Source: Anaerolineae bacterium
Lineage (GTDB): Bacteria > Chloroflexota > Anaerolineae > JAFGEY01
Direction of reading: 5' to 3'
Assembly (NCBI GenBank): GCA_016929205.1
Contig: JAFGJF010000562.1
Coordinates: 1 to 5,108 of the forward strand
DNA length: 5,108 nt
This document shows, piece after piece, positions 5,024 through 5,108 of the stretch. The position numbers and the translations under genes were made by a program. The notes beneath the pieces are model-generated. The model did no database searches. It was not told where the DNA came from and worked only from the letters and a program-made list of their open reading frames with translations. How positions within the stretch are numbered: the stretch's first letter is position 1; each line of letters opens with the position of its first letter.

Positions 5024-5044
5024 TCACTACCGGACACTTTTCAA
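5016..5044 (-). promoter_or_regulatory. leftward promoter candidate for the HTH gene
   Basis: Minus-strand TTGAAA (5044-5039) and TATAGC (5021-5016) are separated by 17 bases and match the consensus at 9 of 12 positions. The -10 overlaps the -10 of the rightward promoter, so the two would compete for polymerase. The resulting leader would run through the terminator at 4951-4913. Confidence 0.45.
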
Positions 5045-5052
5045 AAATGTTG

Positions 5053-5103
5053 ACTCATAGTATGCTCTAGCTCCTACCACAGAGCAAGGAGCATACTATG
5101 AGT
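5053..5103 (+). promoter_or_regulatory. 15-bp inverted repeat over the start codon (operator or translational switch)
   Basis: ACTCATAGTATGCTC (5053-5067) is the exact reverse complement of GAGCATACTATGAGT (5089-5103), with 21 bases between. The right arm contains the ATG at 5098 and the last three bases of the AAGGAG ribosome site. In RNA the stem would hide the start; the loop can add GCTC (5070-5073) pairing with GAGC (5082-5085). As DNA it is long enough for a dimeric repressor downstream of the promoter. Confidence 0.88.
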
Positions 5104-5108
5104 GACAA
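5098..5108 (+). CDS. start of a rightward gene, cut by window edge
   Basis: Only three codons (Met-Ser-Asp) and two further bases are visible, so no function can be given. A start is supported by AAGGAG at 5086-5091 with 6 bases of spacing, by the near-consensus promoter at 4996-5023, and by the inverted repeat that folds over this site. It is divergent from the HTH gene, which may regulate it. Confidence 0.6.

Overview
The window is about 57-60% GC. Nearly all its genes lie on the minus strand; one gene begins on the plus strand at the right edge. The type II toxin-antitoxin (TA) pair, with its AbrB-like antitoxin and characteristic acidic tail, and the soluble FtsK-like ATPase beside small unknown membrane proteins resemble accessory regions of Chloroflexota (Anaerolineae-like) genomes. 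That placement is an inference from style, not from a marker gene. No rRNA, tRNA, CRISPR array, transposase or integrase is visible.

Right end (about 4478-5108): a 90-residue helix-turn-helix protein of the excisionase/MerR-like HTH_17 type is read leftward from 4881. A divergent gene starts at 5098 and runs off the window. The 216 bases between them hold a near-consensus rightward promoter, an overlapping weaker leftward promoter, a strong leftward intrinsic terminator placed inside the leader of the HTH gene (a possible attenuator), and a 15-bp inverted repeat that covers the start codon and half of the Shine-Dalgarno site of the rightward gene. Downstream of the HTH gene is a short ATGA-coupled reading frame interrupted by a TGA.

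Middle (about 3745-4440): a complete TA operon, with an AbrB/MazE-type antitoxin followed after one base by a RelE/ParE-family toxin. It has its own TATAAT promoter, a 17-bp palindromic operator at the predicted transcription start, and a canonical terminator. A 17-nt exact inverted repeat brackets the module; one copy is half of the terminator stem.

Left part (1-3537): a compact leftward operon. In order it encodes a 255-residue two-helix membrane protein, a 533-residue FtsK/SpoIIIE/TraB-type ATPase without membrane segments but with a C-terminal winged-helix-like region, a 122-residue and a 74-residue unknown protein, and a second TM-coiled coil-TM protein cut by the window edge. Gaps are 10 and 86 bases, and the last three genes overlap one another. 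The simplest reading is a membrane-anchored double-stranded DNA translocation machine in which the membrane anchor, motor and accessory subunits are separate proteins. With a TA module and an excisionase-like regulator alongside, this fits an integrated mobile element (ICE- or plasmid-like), but transfer is not shown by the sequence. The operon is the best candidate for an undescribed system in this window.
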